The position numbers and the translations under genes were made by a program. Under the pieces are notes generated by a model. That model ran no database searches and had not been told where the DNA came from. It saw nothing but the letters and a program-made list of their open reading frames with translations. Below are positions 12,771 to 24,807 of a DNA stretch of 64,000 nt, piece by piece (the stretch's first letter is position 1; every line of letters begins with the position of its first letter). The stretch covers positions 310,001 through 374,000 of the forward strand of contig JAYKXP010000023.1 in assembly GCA_037176845.1 (NCBI GenBank), given 5' to 3'. This stretch comes from Paramarasmius palmivorus (taxonomy: Eukaryota > Basidiomycota > Agaricomycetes > Agaricales > Marasmiaceae).

Positions 12771-15682
12771 ATGTTTCGCAAGCTCAGACTCGCGTCTTTG
12801 ATATTCGCAGCCATTCACTTGGTGCGAGCGGATGATTTGACGGTGTATCAGGATGGAGGTCTCGCTGCCGGCTGGGAGAACTGGAGCTGGAGTTCTACTA
12901 TTGACTTTGCAGCGACCGATATCTTCGAAGGCACAAGTAGTATCTCGGTAGCCTCCGAGGCATGGGCTGCACTTTCCCTCAAGCTCGAAGGCACATTTCC
13001 GCAATATGCTGGCCTGCGTTTCGACATAGCGGTAAGAGTGTTGGGTATTTTTAGCAGGGATTATTGATCAACGTATCTTACAGGGAGTGCAGCCAGACGT
13101 ACAGATATACTTCACCTCTACAGATACCGATTCAAACTCGCCTACTATTCCGCTGTCGGTTATCAGCAAAGAAGTGAATGCCGATGGTTTCACGTCGCTC
13201 TTGATTGATTTCAGTGCGTTACCCGGCACCGGAGCACCCTTGGTAAGCATTATTTCTTTCTCCGATAAACTCTGGATTGCTTACCTATGCACTCTCAGGG
13301 CGAGGGAAACTGGGATCGCATCAGTTTCCAGGCTGGTGCAAATGGCGCATCGGTAAAATAAAGTTTCAGCGTGCCTGATATTTGCTCATTTAATCGTAGT
13401 ATCACCTGGACAATGTTGTTCTAGTTGAAGTGAGTTCAATGACTTCGTTGACATATCACCCAGCTGCTAATTATCAATATAGTCCATCATCGTCGAGCCT
13501 AAATTCCTTAGCGCAGAGCCCTTTGCGAACAACATCGTTGCAGTTACCACCGTCGGCGACGTGGATCTGAACTCCATCAGCATCAAGCTCAACGGGAAGG
13601 TTTGTGGTTTCTTCGATCCTTGTTAACGTGGTTTACACCATTTTGTCACCAGTCGGTCGGGATCTCCAGCAAATATACCTATTCTCCGCCGGATACTCCG
13701 TCAAAGACGATCACCTATTTGACTCTAGGTTCATCTTTCGTTACTGGACCACTCGTAATCACTGCGAAATAACTTTACTGCAAACTACACGCTACCGGCG
13801 GTTCAATATGGCAGGTGAGTCTTGTACAGCTCAATAGTCGCGGACAGGCATCTTTGAATGTTTTTAGTGTTGTCCAGTCCGTTAAACAACTGATCAATGA
13901 TGATATCTATGGTGTCAATTTCCCTCCAAATGCTAACTATATCAAACACCTTGGGGTCACGTTATCGCGTTGGGGAGGCAACGCTGTCACGGCATATAAT
14001 CCATTTGGCGACTTCACCAATGCAGGAAACGACTGGTTCTTTGAAAATCGCATGGCTGAGAACGGCAATGCTGACGAATGGGTTGGATGGGTCCACGGCG
14101 CTGGCTCTAGCTCGCTACTCGCCGTACCCGCGTACGTCTCATCTTACCCATCCATTAGGAGTCGTTAACACTGCGGCCCAGACTCGACTGGGTATCTAAA
14201 GACGCCACATCATATTCCTATCCAAAGTCCGTTTATCCAGGTACGTAGTCAATGCAAACTCCTTCCGATATCTGCATCTCAGCTCTTGCAGAACAGCAAA
14301 GATTTGACCCCTATAATTCCGACGCCGGAAACGGATTCTTTCCAAACGGCTCATTTGTTCCTCCGACTGACCCGACGCGAGCCTATACCCCATGGAACAC
14401 CACGCTTGCTAAGAAATGGCTTTCTGGGCTGAAGAATAAACCAACGCTCGTTGCTATAGACAATGAAATTGAGATAGCTAGTGAAACTCATCGCGACATG
14501 CACCCAGAGTACGTCACTCCTTTATCATTGCTCGACCATAGACTGAGCAAGCTTCTACAGGCCCATTGACTACGATGAGGAGCTTCGAAGAGTAATCGAC
14601 TTTGGAACCGCTGCCAAGGAAGCTATACCTGGTGTGAAGGTTGCTGCGCCCTCTACTTGTTCGTGGTGGTTTTGTGAGTCGACATTCATTAGTGACTCTG
14701 TGAATGAGCGCTCATTTCTCTTGAGACTGGACGAGTAGAGTAGGTTGGGATGATAACGCGGCGCATTATAACATCGATTTCCTTCCTTGGTTCCTTCAAG
14801 AGATGGCAAAGCACGACAAGAGCACCGGAAAGCGACTTCTTGACTATCTCGATATCCATTACTACTTCCAGGCGGATACTAGTGCTAACGACGCCGCAGC
14901 AAAGGCATTGAGACTACGGGCTACTCGTAGTCTCTGGGTATGTACCTATCCTTAACACACAATGCTGCTCTCAACCGTTCCTTTCCTACAGGACAAATCC
15001 TATGTAGATGAGTCTTGGATTGGTACAGACCCTCAAAATCACCAGTGGGATCCCACGTCCGTGCAACTCATTCCAAGAATGAAGACTCTTATTGCTCAGA
15101 ATTACCCTGGAACCAAACTATCCATCAGCGAATGGAGCTCTACCAACGACCAGGACATTACGGGAGGACTCGTCACCGCCGACGCGCTCGGAATCTTTGG
15201 AAAATACGGAGTTGATGCTGCAACGTATTGGGTCACTCCTGACGAGATGGGGCCTGTTGGACTCGCATACTGGCTATACAGAGGGTATGTTTTTTTTTGG
15301 GAAATTCCTTTCTCGCTCTAACAACCTTTGTAGATATGGGTCATATTTCGGTAGCTCCAGTGCTCAGGTCAATCTCGCTACGCCAAATCCAGATATCCTC
15401 GGTGTCTACGCTGGAACTGAAAATGGAAAGCTATCTTTAGTACTCGTTAATAAGAGCCCAAGTACCCCCGTTCATACGACTTGGCCAATGTACCGTTTGG
15501 GTCATACTTCATGAGACATTTCGGTGGGGCTGCAGGCGTAGCCAAATGGCAGGTATGTGCAAACCACTTTCATCTTCGTGGTTAGATATTCATTCAAGTG
15601 TCTTATAGACGACCATCGCACTTAAAGCGAACAACTACCTCGTGGTGCCCCATATACAGCAGTGTTCCTTCTTCAGCAATAA
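12771..15682 (+). CDS. Glycoside hydrolase family 44 endoglucanase/xyloglucanase, with apparent frameshifts
   Basis: Secreted enzyme expected to cut beta-1,4-glucan or xyloglucan. The start at 12771 gives a signal peptide (MFRKLRLASLIFAAIHLVRA); an in-frame ATG at 12744 is possible. About 180 residues of beta-rich N-terminal domain follow. The GH44 barrel has DDIYGVNFPPNANYI, LSRWGGNAVTAYN, the acid/base region AIDNEIEIASETHRDMHP (about 14455-14508) and the nucleophile region KLSISEW (about 15114-15135). At least ten short GT-AG introns are supported. Three single-base disruptions break the frame: an extra A near 13767, a missing base near 15472 and a missing base near 15651. Past them the family C-terminus is still readable (FGSYFMRHFGGAAGVAKWQ, then YTAVFLLQQ and TAA at 15680-15682). 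Without frame correction the protein would be truncated, so this is either decay or sequencing error. Confidence 0.85.
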
Positions 15683-16443
15683 CGGAGAAAGGATACCTCC
15701 CATAGTGCACGTCCATGTACTGTTTAAGCACGTTGGTTCGTTGATACGTACATTGTATATTATCATTATCTCTGGAGACTGTTGATTATGATACCATTCT
15801 CAAATCATACAAATTGCGACCAAGTCAAGCTTCCGTACGTTGATAATATTTTCTACCCCGACATACTCAACGCTTTCAACCTAGCGGTAACTATCACAAC
15901 CACAGTGTATTGTAGGACATGAGTCCGGAACTCAGCCACTGTCCTGGAACCAATTCTTCTGATGCATGATACTGAAACAAGGAATCGAGACGTGATAACG
16001 ATCTCTCTTCCTGGTAAATGCTACCGTCGGAGAATTTCCTGTTCTATTTTTGACGACTATATTGCTGATACTCATCTTCAGCGCCTTCAGATGTCTAAAA
16101 ATATGCGCATATACCCCCCATTTTCTTAGAAAGTCCTCAGTCTTTCACCCATATTGTCCTTTCACCGACGTCTGCAACTCGAAACGTTGGCAGTTGGTTT
16201 AAGCGGGAAAGGTTGAACGTCTTTGCACTATCACTGAATACTAAGTAGCAACCATGAGGCGCTGACAAGACTTCTCCCGAAGATAATCATCTCGAAACTC
16301 AGGGCAACTGTTGGCAAATTGTTGGCGGTATTGTGGTAGCATGTGGCGAAGTTCATCCAGAGTCTCATATTAAAGTTATATAGAGATATCTCTCTCACTT
16401 GTTCAACACCGTCACCTTCCTCACTTTACCCCTTCCTCTCAAC
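15683..16443. other. Intergenic
   Basis: Between the GH44 gene and the next plus-strand gene. A TATA-like TTATATAGAGA sits near 16376-16386, about 60 bases before the next start. Nothing else is recognised. Confidence 0.45.
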
Positions 16444-17051
16444 ATGCTGCCCTCTGTACGATTCCTTTCCCTACTTGCCGTGGTTTCTGGGTTGACTTCC
16501 TGTGAGTTCCTATGCATGTCTTTCGTGTTCACATGGCGTTCAATTAATCTTCGCCGTTAGTGACAGCCGCAGAGTCTATTGCAGATTCAAGATCCCTTGT
16601 CGCCCGTGCTGACGGTCTCCCGGCTAGTATACCATCCCAATGCCAATCTCCTTGCCAAGTGGTTGCGGACCTTCAGGTATAGTGCTTCATTCATAGCTGA
16701 ATCAGCGTACTTAACTAATGGAACTTCAGAAATGCACAGACGTAACATGCTCATGCAACGACAAAGTCAGCGATTCTCTTGCTGGATGTTACGACTGCCT
16801 TGCCACCGCCGCAAACAATGAAACATATACTAAGACAGCTCAAGCGGCCTTCGATGGTACGAGCCTTGCTGATCCACATCACATATCATTTTCCTAACAG
16901 TGATTATCTCCACATAGGCATTGCTAACACATGCAAGGCTGCGGGAAGCCCCATCAAAGCCCAGACCATCAAAGCGAATGATGCTGTCCGAGCTAGTATC
17001 GGACTCGCTGTGATCGGGGCTGTCACTGGGGTCTTACTCAACATTGTTTAA
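16444..17051 (+). CDS. Small secreted eight-cysteine protein, CFEM-like, probable GPI anchor
   Basis: Function unknown; probably a cell-wall or membrane-surface protein. The ATG at 16444 starts a signal peptide (MLPSVRFLSLLAVVSGLTS). Four exons join cleanly across GT-AG introns, each about 50-60 nt, to give about 140 residues. One cysteine module follows a short propeptide-like stretch: CQSPCQVV, KCTDVTCSCNDKV, LAGCYDCL and NTCKAAG, eight cysteines in all. This resembles the CFEM domain, although the spacing is not exactly canonical. The C-terminus is a small residue plus a hydrophobic run (ASIGLAVIGAVTGVLLNIV) ending the protein, as in GPI-anchor signals. It converges on the next gene, which carries three related modules. 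Confidence 0.75.
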
Positions 17052-17159
17052 GAGCTTCTACGTATCGTCTCAGACCAATTTCTTTATTTCCAGTGAAATT
17101 CCACGGTCATCGATTCCTAGATATACCACTTTCCCGTTGCCAGTTCGCGCCGCTTGACT

Positions 17160-18759
17160 TTAAGTGAACATCACCAACATTCCGACCCACACGCCCAGAA
17201 TACTAGTACAAAAGGTTCCGCGGAGAGATATAGCGCTGTTACCCGCATTGCCTGAAAGTGAGCTCGCTGCCGGAGTCTCCGTTGAGGAAGTTGAAGTTGT
17301 CGCAGAGCCAACACTACTTTGAGACACTGAGGATGAAGTAGCACTGCTACTTGCCGAGGTAGAAGTAGAAGTAGATGAGTTGCTTGGGGAACCATCGGAG
17401 CCTGAGAGTGCTGCTATCGTTATTGTCGCATTGACTTTATCACAATTATCGATGAACCCTTTAGTGTGTAATGGAGCCAGTCAGGACACCGATAAGCTGA
17501 ATTGTACTCTAGACTCACCGGCAATGGAACCCTGAAGTCCAGTGGTAACAGTTGCATTCTTTTCTGTTGTCGAAACACAGTTGAAGCATGCGCCCAGTAG
17601 GTCTGCGTTCCGTTGCGTACATTGGCAGGTAGCGGTTGTGCAGGTCTGCAGAGGGCATGAACCACTAAACAGCGCAGAGAACACGTGCGAACTCACGACA
17701 AGGTCTACTAGCTGGGCACATCTCAATCTGCATTTAATTTCACTCCTCGCCGTTGTATCCGGTAGCGTATCGAAGTTTAAAGCGGCACCATTACCAGATG
17801 TTGGGGGGTTGGCGGCAGGATCTTCCGAGATTGTTATGGGCGTGATAGGCAAGTTAGCTGCAGTACATTGCTGGGCTAATTCTGCAGAGGTTGTGTTAGA
17901 GCCCTGATGTATGGAGCGAGAGATCATTTGACATACTATCCATCCCATCCTGCAGTGCGGAAGTTATCGTACTGTTCTTCTCCTGCATCGCCACGCAGTT
18001 AAAGCACGTAGCAAGCTTGACAGTACTGTCTTGCGAGCATATACATGACGCTGCGTCTCCTTCACCTTCAGTTTGGCATACCTAAGAGTGTTGTATGAGC
18101 TGGCCAATATAAAGCAGAAAAAGGAACACGACTAACGGACACTTGTGTCTGAAACTGATCGCATGGCAATTTACATTTCAATTCGGTCTTCGGACTTGGG
18201 TTAGGAATACCCGAGAAAGGATTGTCATCGCTGCCACCAGTTCCGGAAGGATTCGTAGTAGAGTTGGTAGATAATACCTGAGGCTTTACACTGAATCCCG
18301 ACGCTTCGCAGCTTGCGGTGACCTCTGGTATATGAGCTATAGTCAGTAACAGTGAAGTCTGCGAGTACGTTCGTCCTACGGTTAAGAAGGACCTGGAGAT
18401 CCTCAGTCAATTCCGGCTTGTCGGTGGCAATGCAGCTGAAACAGATGTTGCTCTGGCCCAAAAGAAGATCGTTACACAGACAGCCCTTATCTCCGCCACA
18501 AGCCTGAATAAACACGAGGATATAAATATATAGTTACATGGCATAGAAAGCCCAACATACTAGAATCTCAGTGTCTGTTCTATCGCATTGAGCTTGACAT
18601 TGGAACGGATACTTGATCTGCCGATTTTGCAAATGGGGAATAGCAGCCGCTGATATGTCCAAACCAGTCAGTTGCAATTCTTGAAGTAGAGATCATGCAC
18701 TCACCAATGCTGGATAAAGCCGAAACACCTATAAGGAAAGAGAAAGGGCGAAAGATCAT
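17160..18759 (-). CDS. Three-module cysteine-rich surface protein, CFEM-like, Ser/Thr-rich with GPI signal
   Basis: Function unknown; looks like a GPI-anchored wall protein. The ATG at 18759 begins a signal peptide (MIFRPFSFLIGVSALSSI). The exons then carry three successive related modules: GCLCNDLLLGQSNICFSCIA (about 18410-18500), ASCICSQDSTVKLATCFNCV (about 17985-18060) and TCQCTQRNADLLGACFNCV (about 17570-17635). Each is preceded by a C-x3-C stretch such as CKLPC or CRLRC. Pro/Thr/Asn linkers separate them. After the third module comes a Ser/Thr-rich stalk (about 17250-17400), and the protein ends in a hydrophobic tail (SILGVWVGMLVMFT) with TAA at 17160-17162. It is convergent with the one-module gene, 108 bases away; both share the CxC...LxxCxxC pattern. 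Confidence 0.75.
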
Positions 18760-20836
18760 CTCGGACGATCAAAGAGAAGAAAAAAACTATCAAATCAGAA
18801 ACAAGAAAAAGAAAACAAGAAGCCAAGAAGACGCCTTTCGAAGGGTCTGAAAGAACGAAAAGGGAAAAGAAAGAGGACGGAACCAGGAACGTGAAAACAT
18901 TCCGAGAGACCAATATATGCATTGAAGTGATACTCCAGCGTCCCGTAGTGTGCTGTGATACCAGAGGATCATGATCATCATCCAGTATGGAGGGATTCAG
19001 CTTGCTGATGCGCCCATGTTGGTTCACTGTACATAGATCTACGCTGTCAAAGGGAGGCTGCGAAAGAATTGATCCATACCGCTGGTCTTGATGCTTGTGA
19101 GAAGTTACCGATTACGCTGGATTCGTTACCGACGCAAGTGGTCAATGGGAACGGGACGTGCTTGTTCTAAAGCTAGGTCAGGAATAAGGGCTCGTGTTCG
19201 TCGAAGAGAGTGTTGCTCGCAGCGGGTGCGCACAATTTAGCTTCAAATCGAATGTGCGCATCATGCATGATCAGGAACCATCTTTACAAGCAGTAGCTAT
19301 GGAGACGGTATCATGGAAGGTCCAGCCGGACTGAAGAGGTCTTGTAACCGATCGTTTGACTGTAGGAGACTGTATGTAGAGCGGGTGGAAGTAGCGGGAT
19401 TTCTACAAGCCGACACAATAGTAGCAACGACTCGGAGTCCTGGGTCGATCAACCGGCAAAGCATCATTTCTGTGATACCTAGGACTGGTAAGCAGGTAGG
19501 GCGTCAAAAAATTCATCACCAGGTTGTAGGTTGCTGTGCAACGGTAGAAAGACCCGCGAAAAGATATGTTAGAGCCGGTTTTGCGAGACGATGAATGCTA
19601 AGAATAAAATCTCTGGTACGCGTCATCTTCCCAGTTAGGAATGCCACGTGGGGTCGTCTCTTTTTCCACTGACCACAATGTTCTCTCTATGGTTCTCTCG
19701 CTCATATACCAAGGACAACATTCCCCTGAGCTTCTCGCTTGCTCGACACAGGCAGCTCGCGTATTACTATTTGTTGCCTGATATAAGGACGTTTGAATGC
19801 TTCCATCTTTGATTCTCTCCGCTCGTAAATTGCCCTTCCCTAGTAGTAGCTCTCGTATGCGTTACGAGAGACTGAACAGGCGCAATGAAAATTTGTTCAC
19901 AAAGGAATCATGGGCACGTCTCACAGCCTACCACGTTTTCGCAATCGCATGCTATACCAAGGCCATAGGGCCCTTTGGTGACCCGTAGGCACTGTTCAAA
20001 ACGTTGTAGCCTTGTAGGATGCAGATAGACTGCTTGCCCGTTTGACATCACTCAGTGGATAACTACCAACCGTAAGCAATGCGTGAGCTGAGACGAACAA
20101 AAGCGTCCGACGATCAGTAGGCGGGAGGTAGAGGCTGGGGGATTCTCAGAAGCTCCACGGAGCACAGTACTATCAAAATGATACGTGCAGTACTAGTCAA
20201 AACATCTTTGCTCGCCTGCTGTCTCTGCCACATTTAATACAGGAGCGTCTGTTCATCCTCTTCGGTCCGTGGCAAGGACTCAACGTGAGAACCCTGCGTA
20301 ACTCTGAGTTTCTAAGATCAGAAACTTTCAGAAAGTTTCTTCTCAGCACGACGCGTTCCATGTTGGTTCCATGTTGATTCTCACGTGGCCGTCTGGTTGC
20401 CTCGGACCCAGGTAATCGTTTTTCTCCTTTGCTCTTGACCTCCATTTTCTACAAGACACGCAGAGATATGATCATCTACCCTATTCTATCCGTCGCCAGG
20501 TGAGTCTCAGCCTTTCGGATAACCTGATTCTCGCTCATATCACTTTATTCACACTAGCACGACCCTCAGAACAAACCGAAAAAACCTAGACTTGTTTATC
20601 GTCCATTAGCCAGGGCCGCGTCGCGTTGGGGCTTCCCTATCATTGCGGCCATGAAAGGCCCGTCGCTGTTTGAAACCAATATCCGGCCCGGAGAGGTTAT
20701 TTCTCTTCGAATGCTCAGGGATCAGAACGACCAGGTCAGTTGGTTTGGTCATTCCACCCAGATGACAATCACCGAGAATTCCACCTTTTAAGGAGCGAAT
20801 GTTGGAGTTATAGACGACCCAGAAAAAACGGTCACC
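18760..20836. other. Intergenic, about 2 kb, with possible upstream exons of the GH3 gene
   Basis: No complete gene is supported. Near the right end, an ATG at 20468 begins MIIYPILSVA, and a GT-AG intron could join it to RAASRWGFPIIAAMKGPS (about 20615-20660). This then continues to about 20732 and could splice on towards the GH3 signal sequence. That reading stays open but is not proven. A plus-strand ORF at 19313-19594 has no recognisable similarity. Confidence 0.4.
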
Positions 20837-23800
20837 ATGCTGCCATTGTTGGTAGTCTTCTTCCTCGCCATATTATCGCTTTTCCAAGTTTCCTTTGCCT
20901 GGCGTCAACTATGGCCAGAACGTTACAGTTTTGCTCCCGCGGATCCTCTTGGCCGACCGGTCAACCTGAAGCGAGCAGAGAAGGAAGCGATAGTAAATGA
21001 ACTGGTGGAGAAGATGTCGATTGAAGAGCTGGGTACGTGTCGGAGCTGGTCTTGTCGAAAGTTCAACCTAACAGCAACGTTTTACTAGTCATGCAGCTTC
21101 ATCTCATGTTCGCTGACAATGTGATTGGGCCAAAGTCTTCCAACGAGCTATATGGTACACCGCATCTCGCAATTCACCTGGAATGCTACGCTCACGAGCC
21201 TTTCCCCAGATTTCGCTCTCCAGCCAGCGTCGCCATCGACCGGCCTTGGCGTTCTCCATGACTGGTATTCTACCTCAACAGATTACTACAACACCCTCCA
21301 GAAACTCAATATTGACAAATCCCGACTCAAGACTCCGTTCATGGTTCTCGGGGAATGTGTACATGGCGTCGGATCATATAAGCAATCCATGTTTCCTCAT
21401 GCCATCGCTCTTGCCGCTACGTGGGATGAAGATTTAGTTTGGCGCGTCGGAAGGGCGATTGGTACAGAAGCTAGAGCTATTGGCGTTCACGGATGCTTGG
21501 CTCCAGTACTAGACCTGGGAAAGATGTTCGTTGGGGAAGAGTTCAGGGTGAGTTCAGCAGTTTTTCTATGCCTTCGCAAGCTGACCAGAGGTTGTAGAGG
21601 CTTGGGGAGAAGACTACGTGTTAACATCGCACATGGGTGTGGCCTTTTCCTCGGGTTTATCGAAGAATGGTTCATGGTCAGACCCTGACGCTGTTGTACC
21701 GGTCATGAAGGTCAGTTTCGTGTATTCTTCGTTATTCTTCGTTAAACAAGAGGTGTTGATTGTGCCTTCTAGCATTTCGCTGCTCACGGCTCGCCTCGTG
21801 GAGGCATTAATGCTGCACCTTTCATAGGTCGAGGCAACCGACAGGTTATGACAGAGATGCTTATTCCCTTCCGAGATGCTGTTCAAAAAGGCTTTGTAAA
21901 GGGCGTTATGATGTAGGTTTGTACTCTTATTCGAGGGCTGTGGGCTTATGTCTATTGGCCATTAGGGCATACCACGAGTACGATGAAATTCCGGCACACG
22001 TGCACCCTATGTTCTATGATGCCTTGGATGATTGGGGATTCGACGGTACTACGACTCAACTTCATCATTGAATGTGTGTGCTAATCTGTTGCTTTACCGC
22101 AGGGTTTGTCATGGCGGATGACACAGGTAATAACAGTAGCCCTATTCTCTTACCACTCGTAGCTGATAGACATGACAGGAATGCGAATGCTTTATGTCAG
22201 GCACAGGGTGTCCAATTCAGCGGCGGATACCATCTCCCAATGGTTCAATGCTGGTGGCATGCTACAGTTCTACGACTACAGCTATGAAATATACCTCAAC
22301 GTGCGTTCCAGGTTCGATTTTTCTGACCGGACTGCTAACACTTTACGCAGGTAACGAAGGAGCTGATTGCCAACTCCACCGTTTCTCTTTCAACAATCAA
22401 ATCTCACGCTGCGAGAATACTGAGCGTCAAGCACGACCTCGGTCTCTTCGAGGACCCCTTTATCCCATCTGGAGTCGATTACCAGGCTCTCACACAACAG
22501 CACATTCCATTGACGCTTGAAGCAGCTCAGAAGGCGATTGTTCTTCTCGAGAATAAGAACGATACGTTGCCACTCAAGCCCAGCCAGCAGGGAATTAGAA
22601 CCATCGCTCTAATCGGTCCCTTCGGTGACCAACTCAACTACGGCGACTACTCTGGCCCATGGGGGAGTACCCCAGTCACAAACTCAAGTACCATCCGAGA
22701 AGCCATGTTGGGCTATCTCGAAAGCGACGGCGTTGAGCTGCTCACCAGCGTCGGCGCCAATAGCTTCCTCTACAATGCTCCTTATCCTATCCCCACTTAC
22801 CTCCTTTCACCGCCATCCTCCGAGGCTACAGGTGGCTTTCTAGCAACCTACTTTGCCGATACAAACTTCACCGAAGCTGTTTTCACTACCATCGAGGCTC
22901 CGAACCGGGACTGGGGATTGTATCCCCCTTTGGGGTTACCTTCAAACAATTTCAGCGCCATCTGGGAAGGACAAGTGACGCTCCCATTTTCTGATTCCAC
23001 TGACGTCGAGCAAGACATCCACGGCTTCATCGGCATTTCCGTCTCCCCGAACACAACCGCTCGCCTCTTCGTCGATTCCCAGCTCGTTGCGGAGTCGCCG
23101 TTTTCCTCTTCGGGTACTATATTAGGGAACATCATGCCGCTTGCATATAGCGTCGCGAACGCTACCATTACTCCGCCTGGTGGTGCTCCGTTTGTTTCAA
23201 AAAGGCCAAGAAGAAGGTTGATGTTCGAGTGGAGTTCCAAACGTGGAACTTGTACCAGAAGATCGAGAATGTCAACTCGGTCAATGCGCAAGTGCAGCTT
23301 TGGTGGAATCTTGTGGACCAGAGGCCCGGCGAGGCCATCAAGCAGGTATGCTCACTAGATCTTGGCATGCCCCTGCTGATTTTGACCATGTTCTTGTCGT
23401 AGGCAGTTGCTGTGGCCGAGGCTGCGGATCTTGTTGTCCTCGCTGTCGGGGCGAATTGGAATAGTGATGGCGAGAGTGGAGACCGTGCCACTTTGGGATT
23501 ACCGGCGAATCAAAGTCAGTGCGTCGTTTCTACCACGTTTTGAGTTGTATTGATAACTCCCTCAGCCGTTCTCGCTGATGCTATATTTGCTATGGGCAAA
23601 CTAGTGATTCTCGTGCTTGAAGGCGGTAGACCGTTTGCACTGCCGGAATATTATTCTAAATCTGCCGGCGCCATAAGTGCTGTAAGTCTTTGCAGACCCA
23701 GGTGTTTAATTCCGCCACTGACATCGCGGCGTGTTCGTCCAGTTCTTCCCAGGTCAACAAGGCGGTCAGGCCGTTGCAGACGTTCTCTTTGGCAAGGTAA

Positions 23801-24499
23801 ATCCAGGAGGAAAAGTGTCACTCAGTGTACCCTATGACGAAGGAACGCTGCCTTCGTACTACAAGTGAGCCTTCTCATAATGTTGGACTTAGTTTTCGGA
23901 CTAATGATTATGCAAGCTATCACTTCACGGCTCATGCCAGGAACTATACGGACATCTACGCATTCCCCACAGTAAGTCCTCCATTGAGTAGCTCTCACCC
24001 TGATTTCTCACCAGCCAGCTTCCAGTACTCCTTTGGATACGGCCTTTCATATTCACGCTTCTCTGTATCCGAATTCAATGCAACCTCTTCGAGTGGAAGT
24101 AGTGGGGGCTCTCGTACTTTCAGTTCCGGAGAAACCATCCAGTTCCACGTAAAAGTTCGGAACGAGGGTCCAGTTTCGGGCAGCTATGTGGCCCAGGTAC
24201 GTTATTCCGTGTTGTTCGCTTCTGCTTCCCTGACCCATACATCCATGCAGGTCTACCTACTGCAACGTGTATCGATCATCGTTCAAGCGGAACGGCAGCT
24301 TGTCGCATTCAAACGGATTTATCTTGAGGCTGGAGACACCCATGAAGTGACATTAGAACTGGAGGTTGATCGTTTCTTACCTATCCTGAATCGGCGATAT
24401 GAATGGGAGTTGGAGAAGGGTGACTATACTTTTGCCCTATTAGATCACGGAGGCCCTGACGCTGATCGTAGTGTCAACGTCACCCTGGCTTGTATTTGA
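20837..24499 (+). CDS. Glycoside hydrolase family 3 (beta-glucosidase type) with PA14-like insert, one apparent frameshift
   Basis: Exo-acting glycosidase expected outside the cell or at its surface. The ATG at 20837 gives a signal sequence (MLPLLVVFFLAILSLFQVSFA). The N-terminal barrel has EKMSIEELVMQLHLMF, GECVHGVGSYKQSMFPHAIA and AAHGSPRGG, with the nucleophile region GFVMADDTG split by an intron (about 22100-22172). The C-terminal sandwich starts at AAQKAIVLLENKNDTLPL. It is interrupted by a PA14-like segment (GGFLATYFADTNFTEAV to about 23200) and resumes at ADLVVLAVGANWNSDGE. A fibronectin-III-like end follows (SFGYGLSYSRF). A base seems to be missing near 23196-23199: the frame must shift there to continue into KKAKKKVDVRVEFQTWNL. 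It has at least ten short introns. TGA is at 24497-24499. Substrate is uncertain. Confidence 0.85.
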
Positions 24500-24807
24500 A
24501 TTGAATGGAAAGCACAATTCCGAGTCGCTTATAATTAGCTTTTGATGTTTCACGGTGCACCATGCATCGAAGTCGTAACCGACGTGGTAACAGGGCTGAT
24601 GAATTGAGGTAAAAGGACATGCTTGGATGCTGCTTGGCTTGGCACGCGTCTTGAACATTCCAAGGTGCAGCTTGCCTTCTCCCCTCATCTTCGTCTCAAT
24701 GCATCCGTGGACGATACTCAGGTTTGTTCGTGTCTATCCTGACTGGAAGAACGTATCTGACGAAAGGACTAAGGTCTACGGAACAGGACCGTTTGAAAGT
24801 GGGCACC

